Shown: piece by piece, positions 29,595 to 37,981 of the stretch | How positions within the stretch are numbered: position 1 is the first letter of the stretch | Layout: each line of letters starts with the position of its first letter | NCBI RefSeq assembly: GCF_003311635.1 | Contig: NZ_QEXL01000005.1 | Span: 42,426-106,425 of the forward strand | DNA: 64,000 nt | Source of the DNA: Novacetimonas cocois | GTDB taxonomy: Bacteria > Pseudomonadota > Alphaproteobacteria > Acetobacterales > Acetobacteraceae | Direction: 5' to 3' | The notes under the pieces: generated by a model | Told to the model about the DNA's origin: nothing | The model's database searches: none | The model's input: the letters and a program-made list of their open reading frames with translations, nothing else | Position numbers and translations under genes: made by a program

Positions 29595-30168
29595 GGCTGA
29601 CAATTCCGCTTCTGTTTTTTATTCTGAACGGAGGTGATTTTTATAATGCTGTCTGCGGTGTTGGGTGATAACCGGTCACGGCTTTGTGGAAACGCTGCAT
29701 GTATCGCCCGATCTATTCCGGGCGGAGGCACGGGATGCCGGAATATGCGTCCAGTCGCCTATACGCGGCAGGAAAGGGGAAGTTGCGGTCCGGTCATGCA
29801 AGTTATTTCAATAAGCAGGATGAACTGTTCCGCGATGTGTTCCTGCCAGAGGGAAGGAGCCTTTCCATGCCATGCGGACATGAACGGAATGTTGCCTGAA
29901 GGCTGTTTCTGGAATTTTCCGGGAAGTATCCTGTAACTACAAGGAATTTCTGATATTAATTTTCAAAATATACTGACATTGTAATGATTCTTTAAAAATA
30001 TCCTCATCTGAAAATCGCATCAGGCGCGGGTCAGGCCCTGAACCTGCCCGGACCCATTTTAAAGAACCTGATGGCCTGTCAGGAATTTCAGGACCGTTTT
30101 GGCCCTATGGGAATATAACGGCGTAAAAGCAGACGACACGGATCACATAAAGCTCCGGCCGTCCGATC
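29595..30168. other. intergenic region, nuo promoter and btu operon end
   Basis: About 570 bases with no credible gene. On the minus strand a TATAAA (29645-29640) lies 46 bases ahead of nuoA and is a possible -10, but no good -35 is at the right distance. A hairpin at 30027-30050 (CGGG-TCAGG with CCTGA and CCCG, one bulge) lies downstream of the btu operon and may terminate it. The part from 29930 to 30020 is AT-rich. Confidence 0.45.
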
Positions 30169-30927
30169 TCACCTGTCCAGCGACCATGGAATGACGGCAT
30201 TTTCAATCCGCCTGACCGTAACGCCATAGACGGAGCGCATGAGGTCGTCGCGCAATACTTCCTCAGGGGGGCCATGCCGCACGACGGCCCCGTTATCCAT
30301 CAGCACCAGTTCGTCACAGAACCGCGCCGCCAGTACCAGATCATGGAGCACGACGATAATTCCCTTGCCCTGCGCCGCCAGCACGCGGAGCAGATGCATC
30401 ATCGAAAGGGCATGCGCGGGGTCCAGCGCCGCGATGGGTTCATCCGCAAGGATGACGGGGGTTGCGGTTGCAAGGGCGCGCGCCAGGTTCATGCGCGCCC
30501 GCTCCCCCCCGGACAGGTGGCTGGCGGGACGGTCGCACAGGTCCAGCAGACCGGTGGCCGTCAGGGCGTCGTGGACCGCCGGGTGGCTGGCCGCCCGTTC
30601 CCCCGTCTGTCCATGCGGCAGGCGGCCAAGTGCCACAAGGGCACGTAACGGCATCGGCGGGGGCTTCTGCCCCTCCTGCGGAATGAAGGCAAGCTGACGG
30701 GCGCGCTGATGGGCGGTGATTTCGCTGATATCGCGCCCGGCAAGACGGATATGCCCGGTTTGGGGGCGCAACAGCCCTGCCAGCATGCGCAGGAACGTGC
30801 TTTTGCCCGCGCCGTTCGGCCCGATCAGGCCCATGACCCGCCCGGCCCGCAATGTCAGCGACGCCGCGTCGACCACCTTGCGTTCACCACGCCGGAACGA
30901 GGTTTTTTCAGCCTGCAGCAGGATCAT
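30169..30927 (-). CDS. btuD: cobalamin ABC transporter ATP-binding protein
   Basis: The 252-residue ATPase has Walker A GPNGAGKST, signature LSGGERARMNLARALA, Walker B VILADEPIAALDP and the switch histidine in VVLHDL. It is of the FecE/BtuD/HmuV class that powers metal-chelate uptake. The start overlaps the permease stop by ATGA. Cobalamin is inferred from the riboswitch at the head of the operon; heme or siderophore would be the alternatives on protein sequence alone. Confidence 0.85.
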   Translation of the reverse strand: MILLQAEKTSFRRGERKVVDAASLTLRAGRVMGLIGPNGAGKSTFLRMLAGLLRPQTGHIRLAGRDISEITAHQRARQLAFIPQEGQKPPPMPLRALVALGRLPHGQTGERAASHPAVHDALTATGLLDLCDRPASHLSGGERARMNLARALATATPVILADEPIAALDPAHALSMMHLLRVLAAQGKGIIVVLHDLVLAARFCDELVLMDNGAVVRHGPPEEVLRDDLMRSVYGVTVRRIENAVIPWSLDR

Positions 30928-31931
30928 GACGCGCTTCGTTTCAGCATGATGACACGGGCAAAGAAAATGGGCGCACCCACCAGCGCCGTCAGCACGCCCA
31001 GTTGCAGTTCCGGCCCCACCGCCACGACACGCACCACCATGTCCGCCAGCACCAGCAGGCAGCTTCCACCCAGCAGCGAAGGCAGCAGAAGGCGCGATGG
31101 CTGGTGCCCCGTCAGGGAGCGTAAAAGATGCGGCACCACCAGTCCGACAAACCCGATGGCCCCGGAAACAGCGACACACGACCCAACCGCCAGCGCCGCG
31201 CCCAGCACGATGCGCGTCTGGACGCCCCATGGCCCACGCAGACGAAAGCCGAGGCTTTCGGCCACGTCCTCGCCCAGTGTCAGGGCATCCAGCGCCCGTG
31301 CCGCCGAAAACATCAGGGCGATGCCCACAATGACGCCGGGCAGGCTGATCCACACGTGGGTGAATGTCCGGTCCGTCAGCGATCCCATGAGCCAGTGCAT
31401 GATTTCAAACGAGGCATAGGGACTGGGCACCAGATTGAGGGCCAGCGCCGTCAGCGCGGCCGTAAAGCTGCTGAGCGCGGCACCAGCCAGCAGCAGGACC
31501 AGCGTGCCGCCCTGTCCCACCAGTCCCATCAGGGTCGCCGCTGCCGCCAGTGCGCCGATCAGCCCCCCAAGCGGAAGCGCCACGATCGAAAGCTGCATCA
31601 GCCCGGTATAGAACACGAGCACCGCGCCAAGTGCCGCCCCCCCCGATACGCCCAGGATCCCGGGATCGGCCAGCGGATTGCGCAGGTATCCCTGCAACGC
31701 CGCCCCCGACAGTCCCAGTGTTCCCCCCACCATGATCGCCAGCAGGCTGCGTGGCAGGCGGAGTTCGCCAAGGATGATCGCATTTGCCGTATGCCGGCCC
31801 GCCGCCATGTCCCCCAGCGCATCCATGAAGGGCAGGCTGGTTTCCCCCCACATGAGGGAGGCGCAGAACAGGCCGGCCACCGCCACCGCCAGCGCGCCAT
31901 TGAGCAGGAAGTTTGCGGAAACTGATTTCAC
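30924..31931 (-). CDS. btuC: cobalamin ABC transporter permease, FecCD/BtuC family
   Basis: The 335-residue permease has about ten hydrophobic segments and the family blocks LRLPRSLLAIMVGGTLGLSG, LADPGILGVSGGAALGA and GAIGFVGLVVPHLLR, the last being the ATPase-contact region. Start is a GTG at 31931 that overlaps the binding-protein stop as GTGA, so the three transport genes are translationally coupled. Confidence 0.88.
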   Translation of the reverse strand: MKSVSANFLLNGALAVAVAGLFCASLMWGETSLPFMDALGDMAAGRHTANAIILGELRLPRSLLAIMVGGTLGLSGAALQGYLRNPLADPGILGVSGGAALGAVLVFYTGLMQLSIVALPLGGLIGALAAAATLMGLVGQGGTLVLLLAGAALSSFTAALTALALNLVPSPYASFEIMHWLMGSLTDRTFTHVWISLPGVIVGIALMFSAARALDALTLGEDVAESLGFRLRGPWGVQTRIVLGAALAVGSCVAVSGAIGFVGLVVPHLLRSLTGHQPSRLLLPSLLGGSCLLVLADMVVRVVAVGPELQLGVLTALVGAPIFFARVIMLKRSAS

Positions 31932-32773
31932 GGCGACTTTTCCAGGTTTCGCCGCGCATCGCGCAGCAGGGCGAGACTGTCGAGTGTCTGGGGCAGGCCG
32001 CACAGCCACAGGCGGGCCGGAAGATCCAGATGACGGGAACCGGCAAAGGCCCGCCGTAACGCCGGATGATCCAGCATGGACTGCGCCATGGAATTCCCCG
32101 CGCCGGAACGGTCAAGGACCAGCAGGTCGGGGGGATGGGCGATCAGCACTTCCATGGAAAACCGCGATGACTTTGCATGTCCCTCCACCGTGGCGTAGTT
32201 GCGCAGGCCCGCATGCGCCAGCACGTCATCGGGCAGGGAGCCGGCATAGGTGACGAAACCGTTGGCGGCATAAATCGCGGCGGTCGGGTCATCGGGGCGT
32301 GGGGGGACCGAAAGGGCGGCAAGGCGCGTGGCGAATGCATCGGCAAGCGCGCGGCCACGTTCCGGCACCCCGATGGCGTCCGCCACCTGCATGATCTGGG
32401 CCGGGATGTCCGCAAGGCCCGTTGCCGGCGGCAGCGCGAGAACCCGCGCGCCGCTTTCCCGCGCTGCCTGCATCGCGACCGCCGCGCTGGCTGCGGTATA
32501 GGTGCTGCCCAGCACGACATCGGGATGGGCGGCGACGATATTTTCCGCGCTCTGCCGAATGACGGGAACATGTCGCGCCTGTTCGCACAGAACGGAATCC
32601 CAGCAGTCACGGGACAGCGGACTAAGCCCCACGATCTGTTCCGGCTGCGCCAGCATGAGGACAAGCTGATCGGCGCAGAGGTTGAGCGACGCCACCCGTG
32701 GCAGGGCACGTGCCTGCGCCGTCCCGGCACATGCCACGATACCCGCCAGCAGTACCCACGCCGCCCGTTTCAT
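31928..32773 (-). CDS. btuF: periplasmic cobalamin-binding protein, BtuF-like
   Basis: The 281-residue protein has a signal peptide ending AQA near residue 21 and the type III binding-protein fold, with RVASLNLCADQLVLMLAQ at the start of the mature protein and a second lobe from about residue 165. One base separates it from the TonB receptor. The ligand is inferred from the riboswitch. Confidence 0.82.
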   Translation of the reverse strand: MKRAAWVLLAGIVACAGTAQARALPRVASLNLCADQLVLMLAQPEQIVGLSPLSRDCWDSVLCEQARHVPVIRQSAENIVAAHPDVVLGSTYTAASAAVAMQAARESGARVLALPPATGLADIPAQIMQVADAIGVPERGRALADAFATRLAALSVPPRPDDPTAAIYAANGFVTYAGSLPDDVLAHAGLRNYATVEGHAKSSRFSMEVLIAHPPDLLVLDRSGAGNSMAQSMLDHPALRRAFAGSRHLDLPARLWLCGLPQTLDSLALLRDARRNLEKSP

Positions 32774-32774
32774 G

Positions 32775-34874
32775 TCAGTAATTCAGCATGAAGCCACCAT
32801 AGCCCGCCCGTCCGGGCTGGAGGTAGCCGATCGGTTCTTCATACTGCCGGTTCAGCAGGTTGTCCGCACGCGCATAGACCGAGACATACCTGTTGACCCT
32901 GTAATTGGCCGCGACGTCGATCGTCACATAACCGTGCCCCTTGGCGCAGGTGCTGCATGTCTCGGTTCCGATGACCGGCAGGTCGCGCCATCCGCTTGTA
33001 TAAAGGATGTTCCCCGAAAATGTCAGATCCTTGATGGGCTTCCATGTCGTGTTGAAATTGAATTTGTGCTGGGGACGCCGCTGCAGTTCCGTATTGTCCG
33101 TTTCATCGCGCGCATGCGTCCAGGTGTAGCTGAGGTTGAACTCAAGGGTGCTGAGCGCCTTCCAGTTCAGGAATGCCTCCACCCCGTACATCCGGGCCCG
33201 CGCGACGTTGGAATATGAATAGTTGTAGTTGTACGAGGAATCGATCGAAAGGGAGGACTGGATCAGGTTGCGCGCCCGGTTGTCATACCACGTGGCGCCG
33301 AAATTCAGCCGGTCATGCAAAAGCTTCTGTTCCACGCCGGCATCATATCCGATCAGCTGCTCGGCCTTCAGGTTCGGGTTTCCCTTTTCGGAATAGCCGA
33401 CGCCCACCTGATTGACAAACAGCTGGTACAGCGAAGGACCATGAAAGCCCGACCCCGCGCTGGCCTTGATGATCGTGCCGGTGCCCGGAACATGGATCGC
33501 AGGCGCGACACGCCATGTCACATGGTCGCCATAGCGGGAGTTCGCGTCGTAACGGATGTTGGCGGCGCCATACAGGATGTGGTTCCAGTTGCCTTGGTAC
33601 TGTCCGTAACCTGCCGTCGTATCCATGCTGGCGGATGTATTGTATCCGCTGTCCCATATGCTGGCGGCCATGTGGCTGGTATTGAACGTATCGTGGAAAT
33701 GTTCCGCACCGATCAGCAACTGTCCATACTGCCGGAAATTGAACGTGCCATGCCAGTCCACCTTCAGGCGGCTGGAACGGTAATAGTCGGGATCGGGATT
33801 GACCGGGCTGCCATAGCTTGTGCCCGTTTCCGTCCAACGGTTGCGGTTGGTCATGTATCCCAGGCCGATGACCTGATCGAACAGCCCCTTGAACGAGACG
33901 AGATGGGCGGTGCCCCGGACGATGGCTTCGTTCTGGTTGGTCTGTTCGCGCACGCCCGAATCCCCGTACAGGGCCTCGCTCTGCAGGTCATACAGGGAAT
34001 AGGAATGATTGTTCGCCTGTACCAGGCGCGCCGTCAGGCCAAGGTCAAGGTTGCGCGTGACATCGTAGCCCAGCCGGATATTGGCGCCACGGTTGTCGTT
34101 GCGGTTGCCCTCATGCCGCTGTGCCCGGTCCGCGTGATAGGCGCGTTCGATATAGGAGGGGATGTTGTTGAACCCGTCCATCCGGTAATGGGACAGTTCG
34201 ACATTGTAATGAAACCGCCCCTTGCTGCCCCGCGCGCCAAAGGTCTGGTTGAACGTGCCATAGCTGCCGCCCTCGATACGCACGAACGGCTTGAAACGGC
34301 CCTGTCCCTGCGTGGTCGTGATGTCGATCACGCCCGCCATGGCGTCCGCGCCATAAAGGCCGCTTTGCGGACCGCGCAGGATCTCGATCCGTCCCATGCC
34401 GTCGGTGACGAACTGGCCCGCATCGAACATGCCGCTGGCGGAACTGCCGTCATTGATGTCCATGCCGTCAAGGCGGACCTTGACCTCGTTGGCGTTGTTG
34501 CCCCGCATGAAAATGGAGGTGCTTCCGCCCGGCCCGCCGGTCTGCACGACGTTGAGGCCCGGCTGGCGTGTCAGGATATCGGCCAGCCCACGGCGCTGCT
34601 GCGTCTGGATCTGCTGTTCGGTGATGATGGTCATGCTGGTGCCGATGTCATCGACGGCCGTCGGTCTGCGCGCGGCACTGACGCTGATGAGTTCGGGCTG
34701 CCCCGCATTGCCGGGGGAAATGACGGCCTTCGATTTTCCGGTCCGCACGACATACTGCTTCGGGGCCTGTCTGGCCGTGGTCCGGGATTTCACGGAATCA
34801 TCCGCCTGCGCCACACATGTTCCCATCGCCACGAACGTGGTCGATGTAATCAGGAGGGTACGAAAAATATGCAT
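32775..34874 (-). CDS. btuB: TonB-dependent outer-membrane receptor, vitamin B12 type
   Basis: The 699-residue protein has a signal peptide (AQA at about 22-24), a probable TonB box ELISVSA (61-67), a plug domain with RGLADILTRQPGLNV and VEILRGPQSGLYGADAMAGVI-like sequence, and a 22-strand barrel with a TonB-receptor ending (FMLNY). The cobalamin riboswitch lies 137 bases upstream, and BtuF, BtuC and BtuD genes follow in the same direction, which identifies the cargo better than the receptor sequence alone. Confidence 0.88.
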   Translation of the reverse strand: MHIFRTLLITSTTFVAMGTCVAQADDSVKSRTTARQAPKQYVVRTGKSKAVISPGNAGQPELISVSAARRPTAVDDIGTSMTIITEQQIQTQQRRGLADILTRQPGLNVVQTGGPGGSTSIFMRGNNANEVKVRLDGMDINDGSSASGMFDAGQFVTDGMGRIEILRGPQSGLYGADAMAGVIDITTTQGQGRFKPFVRIEGGSYGTFNQTFGARGSKGRFHYNVELSHYRMDGFNNIPSYIERAYHADRAQRHEGNRNDNRGANIRLGYDVTRNLDLGLTARLVQANNHSYSLYDLQSEALYGDSGVREQTNQNEAIVRGTAHLVSFKGLFDQVIGLGYMTNRNRWTETGTSYGSPVNPDPDYYRSSRLKVDWHGTFNFRQYGQLLIGAEHFHDTFNTSHMAASIWDSGYNTSASMDTTAGYGQYQGNWNHILYGAANIRYDANSRYGDHVTWRVAPAIHVPGTGTIIKASAGSGFHGPSLYQLFVNQVGVGYSEKGNPNLKAEQLIGYDAGVEQKLLHDRLNFGATWYDNRARNLIQSSLSIDSSYNYNYSYSNVARARMYGVEAFLNWKALSTLEFNLSYTWTHARDETDNTELQRRPQHKFNFNTTWKPIKDLTFSGNILYTSGWRDLPVIGTETCSTCAKGHGYVTIDVAANYRVNRYVSVYARADNLLNRQYEEPIGYLQPGRAGYGGFMLNY

Positions 34875-35010
34875 CAGGATCAGGTCTCGCGGTCAAGTCA
34901 TCGTTGCCACGAGAGCGTGCCGTCATGCAGGCAGGGTCTGCCCGTCACCGCCTGACGTCACACCGTCAGGACACCCCGCCCGACAGTTCCCGGTTGCAAC
35001 AAATGCGGAC

Positions 35011-35210
35011 GGCAGGTCTCCTGGCTTGCGGCGTCGCCTTGCGCATGACCTTCCCGGGAAGATGCACTCCCAGTGGTCCGGACCACGATGTCCGGCGATG
35101 CGCAGGCATACCGCTTACAGTTGCGGGGACAGCCGAAGCATTGGATCGCAATCCGCACTTCGTTCCCTTTTACTCCTTCGACAAGAAGGAACCGTCGGCG
35201 TGTCTTCTGG
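35011..35210 (-). promoter_or_regulatory. cobalamin riboswitch controlling the btu operon
   Basis: Read on the minus strand, the leader contains the B12-box core CTGTCCCCGCAACTGTAAG, a GACCACTGGGAG element, GGGAAGG, and the closing GCCAGGAGACCTGCC, in the canonical order. The 3' end is at 35011, leaving 136 bases of leader before btuB. A perfect -35 TTGACA (35232-35227, minus strand) lies just upstream of the element, although a good -10 is not obvious. Adenosylcobalamin binding would be expected to lower btuBFCD expression. Confidence 0.93.
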
Positions 35211-35263
35211 TATGCTCCGCCCTTTCTGTCAACCCGGTTGTATCGCGCGCGATCCGGTGGGGA

Positions 35264-35851
35264 TCACCGCAATGCCGCGGCGACCAGCGCATCCAGCGTG
35301 GCGGGGCCGTCCTTTGTCCCGACAAGGGGGGAGAGCAGCCCGTCTGTCGCCAGAACGGCAAGGCCATGAACCTTTCCCCACAATCCCGCCATGACGGCCG
35401 CGCGCGAAGACGTGCCCGGCGATCCCATGCGTCCATCCTGCGCCAGTGCTGCGAGCAGGGAGAAAGCCCGGGCGGAGGAACGGGCCAGCTGCCCATGGTC
35501 GCGGTCTATCGCATCGCTGCGGAACATCAGGGTGAACAGGTCGGGATTGGCAAGCGCGAAATGCACATAGGCCAGTCCGACCGCCCGTGGCCCATGTGGC
35601 TGCGCCGCCTCCATCGCGTCGGCCAGTTCGTCATATCCCGTCGCGGCCAGCGTGCTGAGCAGTCCTGTCAGGTTCCCGAAATGCGGCGCCGCGGCCGTGG
35701 CGGAAACGCCTGCATGGCGCGTGATGGCTCGCAGTCCCAGCGCACCGATCCCCTGTTCCTTCAGCAGATGGCGGGCGGATTCCAGCAGGGCGGCAGGCAG
35801 GCCGCCATGGTGATACGGGGCTTTGGGCGACGGGTCGGGCTTCATGGTCAT
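35264..35851 (-). CDS. TetR-family transcriptional regulator
   Basis: The 195-residue protein has an N-terminal HTH (ALGLRAITRHAGVSATAAAPHFGNLTGLLSTL in the region 25-60, the last part recognition helix) and a C-terminal ligand domain like TetR_C_33 (WHG) proteins. Start 35851 (or the ATG at 35845) has AGGAC upstream. It is divergent from the carotenoid oxygenase, with 107 bases between starts that hold two similar dyad sites, so it probably controls both genes. Confidence 0.85.
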   Translation of the reverse strand: MTMKPDPSPKAPYHHGGLPAALLESARHLLKEQGIGALGLRAITRHAGVSATAAAPHFGNLTGLLSTLAATGYDELADAMEAAQPHGPRAVGLAYVHFALANPDLFTLMFRSDAIDRDHGQLARSSARAFSLLAALAQDGRMGSPGTSSRAAVMAGLWGKVHGLAVLATDGLLSPLVGTKDGPATLDALVAAALR

Positions 35852-35879
35852 GTGTGTCCTGAGATGTCCTCCTCGCTGC

Positions 35880-35944
35880 ACTTTACACTGTATATTTTCG
35901 CTTGACGAGGTATGGGATGTCCCTTCACTCTTTACGGTGTAAAG
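35880..35944. promoter_or_regulatory. paired operator sites between TetR and oxygenase genes
   Basis: CTTTACGGTGTAAAG (35930-35944) is an inverted repeat with 6-bp arms, and CTTTACACTGTATAT (35881-35895) matches it at 11 of 15 positions. A minus-strand TATACA overlaps the second site and may be the TetR -10. Two related sites flanking divergent promoters are the usual arrangement for an autoregulated TetR repressor. Confidence 0.6.
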
Positions 35945-35958
35945 AATTCGGGGTCGCC

Positions 35959-37269
35959 ATGACTGAAAACCGGATGTCCGTCACACGCGAACTGACAGGC
36001 GAAGGGCTTGAAATCAGGGGCAGGCTGCCGCCGGGACTTTGCGGAACCCTGTATCGCAACGGTCCCAATCCACGTGTCCCCGACGGTGATGCGCACTGGT
36101 TCCTGGGTGAGGGGATGGTTCATGCCGTGACGCTGGGGCCGGGCGGGGCGTCCTATCGGAACCGCTGGGTGGTGCCTGCCGGGCAGGTGCGCCTGCTGGG
36201 CAAGGCGAACACGAACATCATCCGCCATGGCGGACGGATGATGGCGCTGGAGGAGGCGCATGCGCCGGTCATGTTCGACCCGTCATCCCCAGGCGCGACC
36301 GGCCCGATGCCGACCGCATGGCATGTGGGGATGGCCCCCTTTACCGCCCATCCGAAGCATGATCCCCGTACGGGGGAACTGGTGTTCTTCGGTTACGCGG
36401 CGGATGGTCCTTGGTCGAACGTCATCCGCTGCGGCACGCTGGCGCCTTCGGGCCGGCTGACATGGGAAACGCGCATCAGGGCGCCGTTCTGCAGCATGAT
36501 ACACGACATGGCCGTGACGCCGGATCATGTGCTTCTGCCAGTCCTTGCGCTGGTGGGAAGGGCGGACCGGACAGACCGTTCGGGGTTCGGATTTGCATGG
36601 CAACCCGAACTTGGCGGCAGGCTTGCACTGTTGCGTCGTGGCGGGGACGGACGGGAAGTCCGGTGGTTCGATGCGCCACCCGGCTATGCCTTTCATATCG
36701 TCAATGCGTGGGAAGAGGGGGGCCGCCTGTTCCTTGATCTTCTGGTGTATGACGAACCGCCGCTGTTTCCGCGCGGCGATGGCGGTCACGGTTCCTGTGG
36801 AAGTGTGCGTCCGCAACGCTGGAGCGTCCCTCTGGATGGTCGGGGCGAGGCACGCGTGGCGGGGCTGCCGGACGTGACGGGCGAATTCCCCCGGATTGAC
36901 GAACGTTTTGCCGGGTCGCGCCACACACGGTTCTATCTGGCCAGCCGTGCGCCGGGACGAGCCGGGGGTTTTCATGCGATCACCCGCATGGATGCCGAAA
37001 GCGGGCAGGGGGACCAGTTCGATTTCGGCACCGACGCGTCAGTCAGTGAGCCGGTATTCGTGCCACGTGCCCCGGATGCCGCCCGGGACGAGGGATGGCT
37101 GCTGGCGGTGGCATGGCGTCCCGACTGGCGGACATCGCGGCTGGCTGTCTTTGATGCCGGTCATATCGCGGATGGCCCCGTTGCGAGTGTCATCCTGCCC
37201 CAGCGTGTCCCCGATGGTTTTCATGGCAATTTCATTCCCGACGCCCATCCCGGCCGGGGGATCGCCTGA
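35959..37269 (+). CDS. carotenoid cleavage oxygenase family protein
   Basis: The 436-residue protein belongs to the RPE65/carotenoid oxygenase family. The opening GTLYRNGPNPR is diagnostic and the four Fe(II)-binding histidines are all visible: H131, H182, H246 and H422 (in AHPKHD, MIHDM, FHIVN and FHGNF). It would cleave a double bond of a carotenoid, apocarotenoid or stilbene with O2. No signal peptide is seen. Start 35959 removes a 19-residue stretch that overlaps the operators. It is somewhat shorter than typical members (about 480). The next gene overlaps its stop, so cotranscription is near certain. Confidence 0.9.
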   Translation: MTENRMSVTRELTGEGLEIRGRLPPGLCGTLYRNGPNPRVPDGDAHWFLGEGMVHAVTLGPGGASYRNRWVVPAGQVRLLGKANTNIIRHGGRMMALEEAHAPVMFDPSSPGATGPMPTAWHVGMAPFTAHPKHDPRTGELVFFGYAADGPWSNVIRCGTLAPSGRLTWETRIRAPFCSMIHDMAVTPDHVLLPVLALVGRADRTDRSGFGFAWQPELGGRLALLRRGGDGREVRWFDAPPGYAFHIVNAWEEGGRLFLDLLVYDEPPLFPRGDGGHGSCGSVRPQRWSVPLDGRGEARVAGLPDVTGEFPRIDERFAGSRHTRFYLASRAPGRAGGFHAITRMDAESGQGDQFDFGTDASVSEPVFVPRAPDAARDEGWLLAVAWRPDWRTSRLAVFDAGHIADGPVASVILPQRVPDGFHGNFIPDAHPGRGIA

Positions 37270-37868
37270 TGCGGGCGCGTGGCGGTATTGTCCCACTGCT
37301 GATGGAGGCAGGCGGGATCATCATCTTTGCCGTCCTCGCCAGCATGGGATGGACGCGCCTTGCGATCGCCGCCACGGTCGCGTTCGTGGTGTTCGACGCC
37401 ATGCGCCGGGTGCGCGGTCATCTCGGCATGCCGCGCCTGTGGGTCCTTTCCAATGGCCTGGCCCTTGTGCTGGGCGTGGTTGACCTGACCTGCGCGACGC
37501 CTTTCCTGTTCCGTTACGAAGCGGTGTTTACCAACCTTGTCCTGGCTGCGGCCTTTGCAATGGGTGCCTGTGGACAGAAATCGATTGTCCAGACAATCGT
37601 GGAGGAACGACAGGGCATGCCCATCTCATCGGACCGGATTGGCCTGCTGGCCTTCTTTCGCGCCTTTACCCTGTTCTGGTCCGGCTATTTCATGCTCAAG
37701 GCGGCAGCATATCTGTGGATGGCGGTTTACCTGACGCCCGAACGCGCCCTTGTGATACGCGGCACGCTGGGAACAGGCAGCCTGGTGGCGATGATCCTGC
37801 TGGGGCAGAGGGGGGCGGATGTCTTTCGCCTGTGCCGGCGCATGGGGTTTTTCCGTCAGGGGGCATGA
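37269..37868 (+). CDS. integral membrane protein of unknown function
   Basis: The 199-residue protein has about five hydrophobic segments (residues 8-45, 55-75, 80-100, 130-150 and 165-180) and resembles septation-A-like or VC0807-like membrane proteins only in outline. Its ATG overlaps the carotenoid oxygenase stop (TGATG), so the two are translationally coupled and under the TetR site. A role with apocarotenoid or lipid substrate in the membrane is possible but unproven. Confidence 0.65.
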   Translation: MRARGGIVPLLMEAGGIIIFAVLASMGWTRLAIAATVAFVVFDAMRRVRGHLGMPRLWVLSNGLALVLGVVDLTCATPFLFRYEAVFTNLVLAAAFAMGACGQKSIVQTIVEERQGMPISSDRIGLLAFFRAFTLFWSGYFMLKAAAYLWMAVYLTPERALVIRGTLGTGSLVAMILLGQRGADVFRLCRRMGFFRQGA

Positions 37869-37981
37869 GAGATCCTGCCGCGCCCCACCCCATGGACCGT
37901 GCGATCCGGCCCGCCGGTTGACGGGGGCGCCGGAAGTATCTACCGCTCGGGGTTCGTTGCGATGACCGAAGGTTTGATCCG

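Noticed and set aside
29634-29936. Possible 100-residue gene upstream of nuoA on the plus strand
   Set aside because: GGAGG is present before it, but two overlapping frames are equally open and neither has a family motif. Kept as intergenic.
30169-32773. Transport operon as a heme or siderophore importer
   Set aside because: Protein families would allow it, but the cobalamin riboswitch in the leader favours B12.
33315-34955. 546-codon open frame antisense to btuB
   Set aside because: Shadow frame; no ribosome-binding site and no recognisable motif, whereas btuB has signal, TonB box and barrel.
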